64,000 nt of DNA from Mactra quadrangularis. Lineage: Eukaryota > Mollusca > Bivalvia > Venerida > Mactridae. A model generated the notes under the pieces. It was not told the DNA's origin. It saw only the letters and a program-made list of their open reading frames with translations, and searched no databases. The translations under genes were made by a program, and so were the position numbers. The stretch covers positions 11,468,190-11,532,189 of the forward strand of contig CM046301.1 of the NCBI GenBank assembly GCA_025267735.1, read 5' to 3'. Shown in pieces: positions 25,201-36,350 of the stretch. The stretch's first letter is position 1, and each line of letters begins with the position of its first letter.

Positions 25201-27652
25201 TTATGATCTTTCCGGTAATTGACTATTGTGCTTAAAGTACGACCGTGCCCATTATGTTCCGATCACCATTTGTTTACATCTTTTCGCTTCTTTGTAAACT
25301 TTTCTTTTTATGGAATACAATATCATTCAACCTTTAGAATATGACAAAGATAACTCAAAACGTGTTGAATATTTTATGTCTTTTCTATGTCTCTTTTAAT
25401 AAGGAAAATTTAGAATATACTCAAGGGAGACCTCAGAAGCGTTCCGCATTAAAGCGAATATGAATTCTCCATCTTATGACAGGCTCATATGTTATCATCA
25501 ATACTGTTTCCTTTTTCAGTTTTGTTCGCCTTCCATATGTTTAATGACCGTACAATTTCTTTTAGAAAAAATATGAATATTTTATACCCATACTTGTAAG
25601 GTTGAGATCGGATCTGATAACACAAAAGCCATTCGAGTTATAGCCTTGTTTGTAAAGCATTTATGAATAACACAAATGAAAATATCATTTTTTTTCGAGT
25701 GATAGAAAGACGTCCATTTTACAGAAATGGATTGGACATTACATTAAATATACATAGGCATCCTTGAGGTTTTTCTTTTTGTCAATTGATTGTTATTCTC
25801 TAGTCATCTTTTCGAAAGTCCTCCCATCATTCGTCATGAAGCACTTTCAGCTTGTCATATTATTTCAAAAAGCCCTTCAGAAATCATATTAATTATTCAT
25901 GCCACGTGTCCGAAATGAGACAAAAAATAATATTTTTCCCGGGAAGACAATATGAATCGCTGTCCTCTTTGAAGAGCATTTATAGAGACGAAGATATTGA
26001 AGTTAAAAGACGATACAATTAACTAATGCACACTTACTTTCAGAATATTAATATCACTTAGAACATCTCGAGGGAATAAAATTTCAATTCTGATAAAGAA
26101 TGGATGGACTCCATTAAAAGTGACTTAGATATTAAGTCTCCGCTTTTCCTTGGTAGAAAATCTATTTTTTGTGTTGCTGGTCCCATGGGTCAAGTCGGTT
26201 TCTGCAAAGTTACAACGTTTACATTACTCATCAATGTTTTCTCAGACGAGAGAAAGATACTTAATCGCTTATTGAAATGTAAAGCTATTGATATAGGCCT
26301 TCATAAGAGCACACTAGCAAATACAGAAATTTCCATACAAATATGATGTATATATGAAAGAGACGCACATTGTTTTATCATATTCATACAAAAGAATTAA
26401 CAGCGCAAGAAATCTAAAATCTATCACTCTCATGCCTTATTTATTGCACTTGACATTCCTTTTAATTGGTGTGGCGCATCCTTAAACCAAGCAATAGAAT
26501 CGTCATTTATCGCTACCTAGGGAGTAATTTATAATCGCAGACGATAATGACACGGTGATGTCAAAACAAGTAGTATTCTATCAGAAAACATTCGTACTAA
26601 TGCATTCTTTAATTTTCCGCTAATCTAGACTTCCTTTTGGGGCGTTAATCTAGTTCTGTGTTGCCTTATCAGCGATAGCTTATCTTTATTCTTCACAAAG
26701 AATCGCAATGCTTTCAGCGGGTTTTCCCTCAGGAAATCAGCGAGCTTATGAGACTGCGTTAAAATCTCGTCTGTTACGAGACTCAAAGATTCAAGATGAA
26801 ATTTTATTGGTTCTGAAGGCGGCAAATAAACCAAACAGGGTAGTATCTGGAGAAAATAATGGTCCCATCTAATTATCTAAAAATCAACCAGTAGTCTATA
26901 AAATAGAAAGCATCCAAGTAAATTTAATAGATGGGAAAAGTAATTTAATCAGAAAAAATACAATATATTGTATACAAAGATATTGATAGCCATAGGCATT
27001 CTGGGAGAGAAAAAAGGGTATGTCTACTAAATCTGAGAAAATTCAAAGGCCACCGCGAAAGGAGATAAGAATTATGGCTGATGTTGAAAAATGACATTGG
27101 AATGAAAAGAGCAGAGTATAATATAGCTTTCCTTTTAATTGTACCCTGAGGGCCGAAATATGTGCAGAAGTAAAAAGTAATCAGAATCGTGATGAATTGT
27201 CCCATGATGATTCTTGGATTATTTTGATACATATCACTACGCGTCACCATTGTTGCTGGTTTATAGGTTAGAAAACAGCTCTGTAAGAGGCAGACGACCA
27301 TTGTTATACCAAACAATTCCATAATTTATGAGGTTCAACAAATATACAATATACTAATCAGTTCAGATTTTATAACGCATGCAGATTTTGCTGTTTTTTG
27401 CTGTTTCAGTTGACAGACCTAATAAATCTTATCGTCACTTAAAATCTTGTTTAAATGTATTTTCAGGTCCCGGAAAATTTCCGTCTGACAGTTCAAGCGA
27501 CTTTACGAGAATTTTATTTGGCCATAATGTCTAACAAGGATGCAGAACCTTCGTGGAAAAAGCCAATATATAAAGTTATTGCACGCATGGACGATGCAAT
27601 TCCTGATTACTTTAAATCTCCTAACTGGATGGACCAGCTTAGTGACGCATAA
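11590..27652 (+). CDS. Prox1: Prospero/Prox homeobox transcription factor (four coding exons, 724 aa)
   Basis: Sequence-specific nuclear transcription factor; the family drives cell-cycle exit and differentiation of neural, sensory and other cell types. Joined exons are 11590-13278, 17241-17395, 24017-24161 and 27467-27652, giving 724 residues (human PROX1 is about 737). Residues 117-126 read [10 protein letters not shown], a Prox signature. Basic, NLS-like stretches lie at 147-152 (RRQKRK) and 446-453 (TPKKKRTK), the latter just after EALSLVV (438-444). An acidic/serine-rich region spans about 68-115, an Asn-rich run 367-373, and a proline-rich part about 396-434. The homeo-Prospero domain covers about 564-724; its recognition helix carries [12 protein letters not shown], with W610 and N613 corresponding to the invariant homeodomain Trp and Asn. 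ATG 11590 has a strong context (A at -3, G at +4) and an in-frame TGA lies at 11569. Orthology to Prox1/prospero is secure; the symbol follows vertebrate usage. Confidence 0.97.
13279..17240 (+). other. Prox intron 1, U12-type (minor spliceosome)
   Basis: Donor GTATCCTTTTTC at 13279-13290 matches the U12 5' splice-site consensus (RTATCCTT). The branch site TTCCTTAAC at 17220-17228 is an exact U12 consensus and its A (17227) is 13 nt from the AG at 17240, within the narrow U12 range. The 3,962-nt intron holds an inverted-repeat element at 13432-13804 and a short block with a YY1-like site (15570-15580) plus TCACGTGA (15608-15615). The rest shows no gene or clear repeat. Confidence 0.9.
13432..13804. 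mobile_element. Inverted-repeat DNA element in Prox intron 1
   Basis: Outer arms AATTAGGAACTTTAGTCAGT and ACTGACTAAAGTCCCTAATT are inverted repeats. Inner arms (TAGGTAGGTCCAATAAGTTG near 13480 and CCAACTGTAAGGACCTACTT near 13729) form a second pair. A direct copy of the GGATTACTxxxGATTTTA segment follows at about 13751. It has no ORF; a foldback or MITE-like element. Confidence 0.75.
17241..17395 (+). CDS. Prox1: Prox coding exon 2 (start of homeodomain, residues 564-614 plus part of 615)
   Basis: This exon encodes [20 protein letters not shown] and continues to KWFSNF. It forms most of the divergent homeodomain including the recognition helix, and is almost invariant across Prospero/Prox proteins. 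Its acceptor (TTCAG at 17236-17240) lies 13 nt after a U12-type branch-site consensus. It ends two bases into the Arg-615 codon at a GTAGGT donor. Reading on into the intron gives an immediate TAG, so retention of intron 2 would truncate the DNA-binding domain. Confidence 0.96.
17661..17749. mobile_element. pogo-like MITE fragment (right end) in Prox intron 2
   Basis: GATTTTGCAATAATCAAGGT and GGTCTTATTAGCGGAATTTT then ACTG|TA match the right part of the element at 9836-9998. Confidence 0.6.
18406..18419 (+). promoter_or_regulatory. RFX-type X-box
   Basis: GTTACCATAGCAAC matches the X-box consensus GTNRCCATRGYAAC exactly. It lies in Prox intron 2. Binding is inferred from sequence only. Confidence 0.5.
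19330..19557 (-). mobile_element. tRNA-derived SINE, 5'-truncated, with 12-bp target-site duplication
   Basis: The body of the same SINE as at 1500-1811 lacks its tRNA head. The insertion is bounded by perfect direct repeats TATGCCGAGTTT at 19318-19329 and 19558-19569, and starts with a short T run (the tail, in minus orientation). 5' truncation with an intact duplication is typical of LINE-mobilised SINE insertion. It sits in Prox intron 2. Confidence 0.88.
20000..21200. promoter_or_regulatory. Candidate cis-regulatory module in Prox intron 2
   Basis: This stretch has more balanced base composition. It carries TCACGTGA (20021-20028, 20771-20778), GCAGACGA or its complement (20407-20415, 20576-20584, 20964-20972, 21161-21169), GTCGTCTGA (20791-20799) and a YY1-like site on the minus strand (about 20290-20300). 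Several short ORFs overlap on both strands without recognisable protein features, as expected for conserved non-coding DNA. Confidence 0.5.
23640..23900. repeat. Degenerate ~20-bp AT-rich tandem repeat near Prox exon 3
   Basis: About a dozen imperfect units of the type GGTTATATAATC/GGCCATATAATC (for example GATAGTCATATAATCTA, GATTGGTTATATAATTTG) end about 115 bp before exon 3. Confidence 0.75.
24017..24161 (+). CDS. Prox1: Prox coding exon 3 (homeodomain end and start of Prospero domain, residues 615-663)
   Basis: Acceptor TATATTTTCAG ends at 24016. The first base completes Arg-615, followed by [18 protein letters not shown] and [18 protein letters not shown]. These are hallmark homeo-Prospero sequences at the junction of the two subdomains. 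The exon ends in phase 0 at the consensus donor GTGAGT (24162). The 145-nt length restores the frame left by exon 2. Confidence 0.96.
24162..27466 (+). other. Prox intron 3 (3.3 kb)
   Basis: A GT-AG intron with donor GTGAGT and acceptor TTTTCAG. No transposon was recognised. The last kilobase has more balanced base composition and carries GCAGACGAT (26537-26545) and GCAGACGAC (27290-27298), suggesting a cis-regulatory block next to exon 4. Open frames on both strands here (for example 26945-27322, minus) have no recognisable protein features. Confidence 0.75.
27467..27652 (+). CDS. Prox1: Prox coding exon 4 (C-terminal Prospero domain, residues 664-724)
   Basis: Acceptor TGTATTTTCAG ends at 27466. 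The exon encodes [20 protein letters not shown], then [16 protein letters not shown] and [13 protein letters not shown], the conserved C-terminal half of the homeo-Prospero domain that packs onto the homeodomain. It stops at TAA 27650-27652, within a few residues of the usual family C-terminus. The next AATAAA is only 20 nt downstream (27672-27677); the real poly(A) site is unknown. Confidence 0.96.
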   Translation, partial: VPENFRLTVQATLREFYLAIMSNKDAEPSWKKPIYKVIARMDDAIPDYFKSPNWMDQLSDA

Positions 27653-29248
27653 TGTGCCGGAAGAGTCGCGAAATAAACAACAAAATGGCGGAGGAAAATA
27701 TGTTTTTGTGCTAAGCTGTTCCATAAGAAAAATGGTAACTCTTGCATGGGTAATCAAGCAGTGAAACTTTATGAACAGGAATGGGTACGGTGGTTACAAA
27801 CGACAATCCTATTATTTTTATTTAAGCATATTTTACTGGCACTGTTTAAAGTGTTTTCTTGATAAAGGAAAGACAATGGGAGAAGACACAAATGCTCTCA
27901 ACATAGCTACCGTCGATATTGTGATTGTAAACGGGTGTATATAGTGATGTTTGTAAGCCTCATGACATTCTATTGCATGCCATGACCACAGTGAAGTATT
28001 TACTGATGTTGTTGAAGTTAAGGTAGTTGAAGTTACATTTTTATCTGAGACAGGCCGCAATACAAAGCCTAGTCACTTCTTTGTTTTTTAAAGGTGTTTT
28101 ATGGTCAATGTCGAGTTCACATCGACAATAACTTGTATTTCATTTGATTACATTCGTTTTCATTTAACAAATTCAGGTGTTTATGGTTTTGTATATAAAT
28201 GTACTTCTACTTTCATTAATGTCTAAGGGTGACATTTTATCGATATCTTTTGCTAGTGTTAGCAAAAAGAACATTTTTATTGCAATCAGTCAATATTATA
28301 AAATGGTTATACAATGTACATAAATTGTTGTCACCTTACTTTTGATATCAAAATGATTTCCAGCAGGAATCAAACACCATTGACCATTTTGTACCAAAAC
28401 CAACCTTACCAAACTTTCATCTTTGTTTTGACAACTGTCTCAACATTGTCATTTTCATTACTTGTAAATTCATCCAACTCATTATCCGTTATATTATTTT
28501 CTGTATGTGTATGATTTTTATGTAATCCTTATACAATATTGAGATCAAAAATTATCTAGTCAAATATTGAAAAGATTTGTTAATTTTTACACCAACGTGT
28601 TGTTTATTCTTACATACATGACTCAGTTCTTTTTTAGTTGGTTGTTCATTTTTACAAGCTTGGGTTTTTCATTTTTGCAAATAACGATTGTTCATTTTTT
28701 ACCATATTTTGTATGTTACAATAACTCAATCACTATTTCATTGCAAATTTTTCATTTGTCACATAAATTTCATCACTTTCATCCCATTGTTGTTTCAACA
28801 CTTAGTCATTCCAAACGTTATATCATTCCTAGCAGTCATTGTTGTTTATATTTAAAAAATAATTTCATGGTGTATTTAGCGTGTATTTAGCGTGCCATCT
28901 AACATTTAATTATTTTCTACAGATTTTTAGGACAGGTTTCTGTCTCAAAAATGTGAATATGTCCCAGGAAATATTCCGAATATGTTTGAAAACAAAGTTT
29001 AAAGAATAATGATTCAGTGTAAGCTAGAATAATGGATCCATTCAATTTCAAAATACACTGCACTCGATTAAGCTTATCAGAGATTATTGAAATTAGTAAG
29101 CCTATTTGTAATTAATACAGAATGTGTCATGAATCAATATTACATATTTTTTGTTAATTAAACAGTTTTTGAAATGTAAAGTAATTTTTAAAACCAGTAT
29201 AAGTTTTATACACAATCATTCCAAAATTGATAGTAAAATTTAAGGTCC

Positions 29249-29328
29249 AGTAAATACCCAAATCATTCAAAAAATTGTTATTGAATTAGTAAATACGCAA
29301 ATCATTCCAAAAATCTGTTATTGAATTT
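29249..29328. repeat. Two-copy 39-bp tandem duplication
   Basis: AGTAAATACCCAAATCATTC and AGTAAATACGCAAATCATTC begin two adjacent copies, both ending TGTTATTGAATT; TTTAAGGTCCAG flanks both sides. Confidence 0.8.
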
Positions 29329-30058
29329 AAGGTCCAGTAGATGTCATTATTGTCATACTCATTAACCTAAAGTTATCAAGGTTCCGGGTCCAATACATCA
29401 ATAACATCGAGTGTACGAGAGTACTTATAGCCAGCTTAGTATAACATGAGCCATTTTACATAGAATATCGTTTAGCTTCATCCTCATCCTAAATTACCTA
29501 CGCATGTGATTGAAAAAATTTCTTGTAGATTACTCACATGCCTCTTCTTTTGCTTAGAAGTTAGTTAATAATTAGTGCATATGTTTGTTTTATATGTATT
29601 TGTTAAATGTATATATAATACTACTGCGGTATCTGTATATTGTGCAATAGATCCTAAAAAATCTCCATTGATTTTACATGTTATTTTATATATTTTTTTT
29701 CTTTAATTGTTTTATGTTGCAATACTTTTTGCATAATTATTATTTACATGTCAGTCATTAAGTGGTTTTATTGATTTGTAATTTGATTCACGTTTATCAT
29801 GATCACGTGATTTACATTATTTACATTAAAAATATCCCATAATACATTTCTTCACTTTCACCGACAGCGATATTCTCATCAATGGTTTTATAATAGTTGT
29901 TTTCTTAACTTGAACAGAATTCATTTTATTTATAAACCATTAATATTCACTGTAATGTTTTGCTTTTATGTAGACAGTTGTCCAACAAAACAGCAGACAT
30001 TCATTTAACATTTTCATCGATACATTTTATCTGCTTGACTTCAAAATAATTTTATTTA

Positions 30059-30228
30059 CAGAAAAGTTCCACTGTAAGGGCCATCAAAATGATAGTCATA
30101 AGAGTGGAAATGGTCTTAATATAGATATCCTCCTGTCTTAAATGAAGCAATTGAGTCTTAAAAACCATCAAAATCGCTTGTTTTTTTTAAACAGATAAGG
30201 TTGTCTTCAAAACAGATTTTATTGTAGT
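30059..30228. mobile_element. pogo-like MITE, degenerate
   Basis: TA|CAGAAAAGTTCCACTGTAAG at the left and AGGTTGTCTTCAAAACAGAT then TTTATTGTAG at the right are inverted-repeat-like and align with the pogo-like ends elsewhere in the window. Confidence 0.45.
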
Positions 30229-32156
30229 TTGTGAACTATTTAGATACTATGTAAAGGTTTGCTTTTCTGTTAGCCTTTGTAAAATAGCAAACCTCTGGTA
30301 ATTATTGCATTGGCAGTAAGGAATTAAATAAAGATGGGTAACTTTTATTTTTGTTGGAAAAGTAATTCACCCATTAGTTCATGATTTATATAGATCTCAG
30401 ACTGAATTAAGCATTCCACCAGCGCAAGAGCAGGACAGTTAGAGATGGTACAGCAGTTTTTTTGGCCAATTATCAAGAAAGTGCATTATACTCCGGACCG
30501 TCTGTTCATCGTAGACACTTAACTCTGTAAGACAAATTAAGGAAAGTACTTGGTGACATAGGTTTGGCTAGACATACTTTCTTACACGAAAACGAATGAA
30601 CATTTATTATGTATTACCTGTCACAGACTACAGGATAAGTCAACGATGTCTCCAGAGACAAGGCCAACCTTTTTTCAGTAAATATTCGCCATTTGATTAC
30701 ATTCCATTTGTCGTCTGATATTCCCGCTCGAAAAGACAGCCATCTTCCTTCCCAGAATTCTTTAAACCGGATGTGTATGTTACGACGCAGATTGGATAAA
30801 GTCCGTATCGTGACGTACATGTACGGCGTTTGTATTGAAATTAAAATGTCGGAGTAGAAAATATTTTTTGGCTCGTAATTAAACACTTGAGGACAGCTGT
30901 TTGCTGTCTGTTGATACAAAGGCATTGTTTTTTGAAAACTTTGTAATTAATATCACTTAGGTTGACATTCGAGATACACGAAAGAAGTTAAGTTACCAAT
31001 CGTACTTTGCTGGTATGCAAATGTTGCATGTTACCCACGCGACAACTGTCGGTATAAAACAGTAAATTAGTATAAAAATTTACACGCTAAGGAAGGTTGT
31101 TTGACAGGCACATCTTCAAAAATATTCAAATTGAAATCAAAACTATTGTCAAAAATAATTGCCCTTACTTTAATATCGTGTTTTTGTTGCATATTGATGT
31201 ACATAAACGGAACATATTGAAAGCTGTCACATTTTATTCATTACTTTACCATTTTAACATTTTTTTGTATTTTAAATCATTTTATTGTTACTTGATTATG
31301 TTGTTATTGAATACGTATATACTCTCTTATTTAATATTCTTTGAAATAAATAAATATTTACTCTTTATACTTCATATTTTGTTTTTGTTTTGCCAAAATT
31401 GGTTAATGTAAATTTGGCTATAAAGTAATTGGCTATGCATAAATGCATAACTTGAATGTTAAACAATGTTTAAGTGCTGTTCAAAGCCAGCTTCCATGTA
31501 CATGTTCAGTCGACCTAACAAACATGTACTACAATTCCTGATCATTGAAATCACTTTCATATAGCTGATCCCTCACAATACCTATTTACACCTGGTGATG
31601 TGGAACAACTGTTGGTCAATTTTCTTGCTCAAAGAAATCAGCAGTGTCTCTGATGGAGTTCGTACTCGGGACTTCAAACAATCAGTGCATTTACAACCGA
31701 CTGCGCGCAATGAAACTGGAAAGCATATGCGGTGCCTTTATACGTACCTCATTAAGAACTGTTGACAACAGCCTACCTATTTCAGTTAACATTATTTATA
31801 TGAGCAGCAAAGGAAGGCAGTAATGACTGAACAGTGTGGCAAATGATGACACGATTCTATACATAGACGGCAATAAGTCGCTATATAAACTGTACTAACT
31901 CTGTTTTGGTGTGCTGGTTAGAATTGCTCAGTTTATCTTCCAGATAATAGCAGATATGAGATTTATATAGAAAGTAACTAGATATAAGGGAGATTTGAAA
32001 TGACTTTTACCCGTAGATGTATGACATTTTGATGTTATGTATTTATAAACTACATGCTACGGCGACAAGGCTACAGACAAAAATGTAAAATGCAAATCTC
32101 TTAATGGAATTCAGATGTAAACTCACAAGCACTAAATTACAATCATACATTAATGA

Positions 32157-32210
32157 TGACCATTCTCTTTCTTACCACTGATTCTATATCATGATACAAA
32201 TTCAGTTCTA
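32157..32210 (+). mobile_element. Short SINE core fragment
   Basis: About 55 bp match the SINE core in plus orientation (CCATTCTCTTTCTTACCACT followed by GATTCTATATCATG), without head or tail. Confidence 0.45.
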
Positions 32211-33228
32211 ACGAGGATTTTTGTTCGGAAAAGGTTGACAAATGTCAATCAGTACCTAATAAAACAGCTGGATGAACTTCGCACGTGTAACACAATATAT
32301 GTGTCAGTTTTTAAACAGTCGTGTACATGTACATTAATATTCTGATTGCTTCAGTAAGAATTGAAGACACGTACACGAACGATATTCATTAAAATATCCC
32401 AGGTAATTGACTTCAAAATGAAGCAGGCGATGAAAAATGTCACCGTACCATAAAAGGTGTAAGCAAATATAACTAGAACGATATCAGTACAAAACACAGA
32501 CCTATCTCACAGCCAAGAAGCAAATAGGGAGATTTAAAAAAAATGTGATGCGATGAAAGGGACATCACAGCAAAACCCTTGCGATAACAAAAACCTAAAG
32601 GGGAAGGAGTATCTGTCTCGAAACGGACAGTGGAAAAACAATTCAAAATTGCTACTTGGAGTTTAAACCAGATTTTAGGATGCATCAACTTCACGCTTGC
32701 CCTAAGTGGTTCAAGTTGATAAATTGTGTTGAAATAAAAATGATGTTAAAATGAAGACAATCACTCGGGATGAAGAGACGAAGACGACAAGTAACAGATG
32801 TGTGATAGAGTATATTTAAATAATGTTATATTATAATGATATAGTCTTTAAAATGATACATATCTAGAGGAAATGTTTAATGACTTGATAATCGATTTGA
32901 ATATATTTTCTTCTTGATTGTGAAACGTGTTTTATCTGGTAGTAGAGCAGAACGGAACAGCACTTAACAAAAACATTTTTTTTATATAAAATATGCATGT
33001 ATAATACATTCACTATAAGAACAGAACAAATATCAAGAATGTGTATGTATAATGTATAATGCATTTAATTTACAGAACACAGAAGAAAAAAATAAAGAAT
33101 GTATGCTTTTATAATGAATTTATTATTATAAGGAGTTTTTTTTAAGAAATTAAGCTTGTCCAAAATACAATACTTTGTTTTCTAATGCCCTCCAAAGAAA
33201 GTTTTCGATGTTGTTGAAGATCGAATGA

Positions 33229-33517
33229 TGCCGACCGACTAGCTCAGTTGGTAGCTCACAAGTGTATTGGCCGAGGGGTCATAGGTTGATTCCCGGGCGG
33301 AGCATATTTTCATGAAACTTGGTCATGAAATGAGTTCTACGACAATACTCTCTCCCACCACTGATTCTAAATTAAGTAAGTTATCGGTTGTCAGTCACTG
33401 ATGGAAATATGCGCCTAGTAACTGGTTAACAGCTGATTCCAGAGATTGCAGGTTGACTGACCGCTGTTAAATAACATATACAATGTGTTGCCACGGCGTT
33501 TAACTCAACCAAAAAAG
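33229..33517 (+). mobile_element. tRNA-derived SINE, near full length
   Basis: The plus-strand copy begins with a tRNA-like head (TAGCTCAGTTGGTAG A-box region, B-box-like GGTTGATTCCC), continues through the shared core (CCACTGATTCTAAAT, TCAGTCACTGATGGAA, GGTTAACAGCTG) and ends GCGTTTAACTCAACC plus A-run. Flanking duplications are not clear. Confidence 0.85.
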
Positions 33518-33521
33518 GAGA

Positions 33522-33643
33522 TCACGTGACTTGGCTACCAGAGTACATAGTTCTTGTAAATGTCAGATTTTTACAGTTACTATGGTAACACAATAATGCA
33601 AGAATCTAGACACCACATTTTGAGGGTCTATATAGTCACGTGA
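33522..33643. promoter_or_regulatory. TCACGTGA / X-box / TCACGTGA cluster
   Basis: TCACGTGA at 33522-33529 and 33636-33643 flank GTTACTATGGTAAC (33576-33589, X-box-like) within 122 bp, immediately after the SINE at 33229-33517. It resembles a small enhancer or promoter module; function unproven. Confidence 0.4.
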
Positions 33644-34012
33644 TCTACAATAACAACTAATGAGATACACAAAAATTTGTAATTGCCACATATTGACAAT
33701 CGTGTACAAGACTGTTATATATAGAAATAATTTGTCGCTGAAGATATTTCTCGTCTAGCAATACAAAATATGTGATATTGCTATTTTACATAATTATTGA
33801 ATGACAATACTTTCCCAGTATGTGGCCATAATGACAGACGTGTTGGACTCGTGCTCCCATTAGGGGCTGACTTTTTATCTGATATGAAGGTGTCAGACTT
33901 AATGTTGAAGTTAGCAAGATTGTCTTCTGACTTGCACAGCGGCAGTCTTTTGTTGCTTTGTCTTGTATTGTCATAACCAAGTTGAAAAGTCTCTAACATA
34001 CATGTATATACA

Positions 34013-34060
34013 GTACCCTCTAAAAGTGCTTGGACGAAATTATGGTCTAGGATAAATCAG
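34013..34060. mobile_element. Tc1-like terminus, solo
   Basis: TACAGTACCCTCTAAAAGTG CTTGGACGAAA matches the left end of the Tc1-like elements at 46707 and 60032, with GGATAAATCAG following. I found no matching right end nearby. Confidence 0.45.
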
Positions 34061-34421
34061 TTTTACATTTTCTCCCATAAAATGAAACAATGATTAATTT
34101 TCCCTTAACCATTTGTGTATATCATCTTTACAACATTGAAGTATGTTTAAGATGAAGTCTTTTTGCAGAAAAACTTACCCCTAATTACTTTATTAAGCTC
34201 TATAACTATTTTGGATTAGGTATATTGAACATTAGCCTATGGACACTTGGTCAAACTGAAATTTAGATAGCAGAAAAGCTTGAACAATTTAAATGCATTG
34301 TGTCTCTAATGCATGTTATACATGTTTAAAGCCAACTGTTAATGAATATATCTTCATATACATGTAGTGGCTTTATAATTGCATTTGGCCATGAACTCTT
34401 GGTGGGGACTATAATATTAAG

Positions 34422-34869
34422 TAGGGCTGTGGATCGTTAAGCAAGTGACGATCCGATCCGAACCACCATTCATGCGTAGCGATTCACGAATCGAACCGTC
34501 ACGAATCACTTGATGATGGAGAAGCATACAGGAATTCATGTAATAACAAAAAAGAGTAAAGAATTACAGAAGCTTTTACTGTAAGGAAAACCATGTACTC
34601 CAAACATTTCTATTACCAGGCGTTTTTGGGCATTTTCGGTGATAACAGTTTTGTTTAAATGTGTATCAATCGAAATTTTGAATTAAATTAAAATTTTCAT
34701 TAGTAGTGCGGTTCGTTTTCAGTGGTAATTAAGCAGAAAATGTTCTTTCATTATTTCCAAAAATAGATCGCAATCCGACGATTTCGGACGTGACGAATAT
34801 TCGTACTCGATTTTCTGGTCGGGATGGTGAATATCCGAGTACTCGGATACTCGCAGCGCAGCAGCCCTG
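34422..34869. mobile_element. hAT-like MITE, possibly chimeric ends
   Basis: It begins TAGGGCTGTGGATCG with GACGATCCGATCCGAACC, and ends GAGTACTCGGATACTCGCAG CGCAGCAGCCCT. The outermost bases are complementary but the subterminal sequences differ, and no 8-bp duplication is visible. Confidence 0.55.
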
Positions 34870-36061
34870 ATATCATGCATATATTCTTCGTCCATTTAAT
34901 ATTCTTTCCGAGTAAACAGCAAAACATGAAACCCTTGAAATCTTTAAACCACTGAATAAAATGTTAGATGCGTTCACACTTTATATTCCTGAGTATTTAA
35001 TTAAGAATTTCTATAAATCAATACACAAATCCAAAGGAACTTCCTTTTTGAGTTTTGATTCCGTTTTTCCCTATTAATAAATCATTGCATATCTTATGGA
35101 AAAATAGAATTTCATTCAATTTTACTTGGAATTATCGTTCAAGACAATTGTATAAGGTTAATGAGATACTTTACCATTCGTGGAGAACAAACGCTCTCGT
35201 GGCTTAGACACTTAGTCCCATTTACAGCTTAGTGCCTACATCTCAAAACGATCTCAAGCCTCGTTTTGAAATTAGTAATCTTCTTACCTGGAAAGATCCT
35301 ATGCGTCTTTTGTCCCCGCAGATTTCTTTCCTGTCGTCGTAAATTAAACCACTAAACCACAACTAACGACAATTGTTTGCTAGTAAAATTCTTTCTCGGA
35401 GAATATTGCCTCAGCGACAGATCTTTACAATTACACGGAAATTACAACCACCGTCGTGTTGAATGTGAATTAAAAATGCCATTGATAGGCCTGGAAAAAG
35501 GTAATCATAGATTGTATTGAGAAAGTCTAAGATTGCGGCATGGAACTGAATGCAAAAACGGTATCTTGTTAAACACGTTGATGGAATCCTGGAAAATTAT
35601 TAAAAAATCGTGATCAAAAGAGAAAGAGATTGTGTTGAATGGATTGATGATCAAATGTACAACTTGAATCAAGTTCATACAACGCTCGTGTTCTTATGTC
35701 TAAGTGTGGTGCTTTCATAAGCACCAGCGCATGATTCTAAAGAAATGACTGTCCGTCTTTGATCAGGCGTCCATGTTGTAGTTGTTATAGTTAATGCAAA
35801 TTCTATTATATTTGTCTTTCTGTGTGACGTTCATCTATCGAAAGATTTGATTTCCGACTTTTTCAGTTAAAACTGTTGTATGCGTTAGATCAATGTTTGG
35901 TTATTAATGGTTGTTGTTTTTATGAAAAACATAATTATTTAACAAGTTCATTACCAAAGTTTACGAACAAAATCTAGTTTTGTAGAACTTCTCAAATTAA
36001 GCCTTGGAACAACATGGACGCTACTCACGCTTTTTGGTGAAAATCAAGTCTGAATAACCTT

Positions 36062-36350
36062 TTTGTTGGGTTTAACGCCATCAGTCATATCACGGTGGTG
36101 AGTCTACCTACTCACCGTTCTTGGAAAGGCTAAATCTCAAGAATTAGCTGTTAACCAGTAACTTAGCATATACTTCCGTCGGTGACTTCCAGTTGTCCTA
36201 TACATGATTTAGAATCAGTGGAAGGAGGGAGATCGGCTGTAAAAATTATTTCATGACCAAACTACATGAAAGTATGCTCCGCATCCACGAATCCATGACC
36301 CCTAGGTCAGTAGACTGGAGTACTATCGACTGAGCTAGCCTGGATGGACC
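36062..36350 (-). mobile_element. tRNA-derived SINE, near full length
   Basis: Minus-strand copy of the same SINE: GTTGGGTTTAACGCCAT at the left, AAGGCTAAATCTC and GAATCAGTGGAAGGAGG in the body, and ACTATCGACTGAGCTAGCC (reverse complement of the tRNA-like A-box arm) at the right. An internal deletion of about 20 bp removes the CAACACATAGG segment. No clear target-site duplication was found. Confidence 0.83.

Larger units (their letters stand above)
27653..33228. other. Downstream of Prox: 3' UTR of unknown extent, then intergenic
   Basis: AATAAA occurs at 27672-27677 and again at 30327-30332, so the transcript end cannot be fixed; Prox genes often have long 3' UTRs. It contains TCACGTGA at 29813, a 39-bp duplication (29249-29328), a pogo-like MITE, a SINE fragment (32157-32210) and GTCGTCTGA at 30710-30718. 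No second gene seen. Confidence 0.6.

Noticed and set aside
26945..27322. 125-codon minus-strand ORF with hydrophobic stretches
   Set aside because: Antisense to Prox intron 3 with no recognisable family. The openness is better explained by a balanced-composition, possibly conserved non-coding block.
27672..27677. AATAAA as the definitive Prox poly(A) signal
   Set aside because: Only 20 nt after the stop codon; it would leave almost no 3' UTR, so I record it but do not call a terminator.
27503..27764. ORFs in other frames across Prox exon 4
   Set aside because: Shadows of the conserved coding exon.
33229..33305. Functional tRNA gene at the start of the SINE
   Set aside because: The A-box and B-box are present, but the body is continuous with SINE sequence shared by five other insertions, so it is a SINE head.
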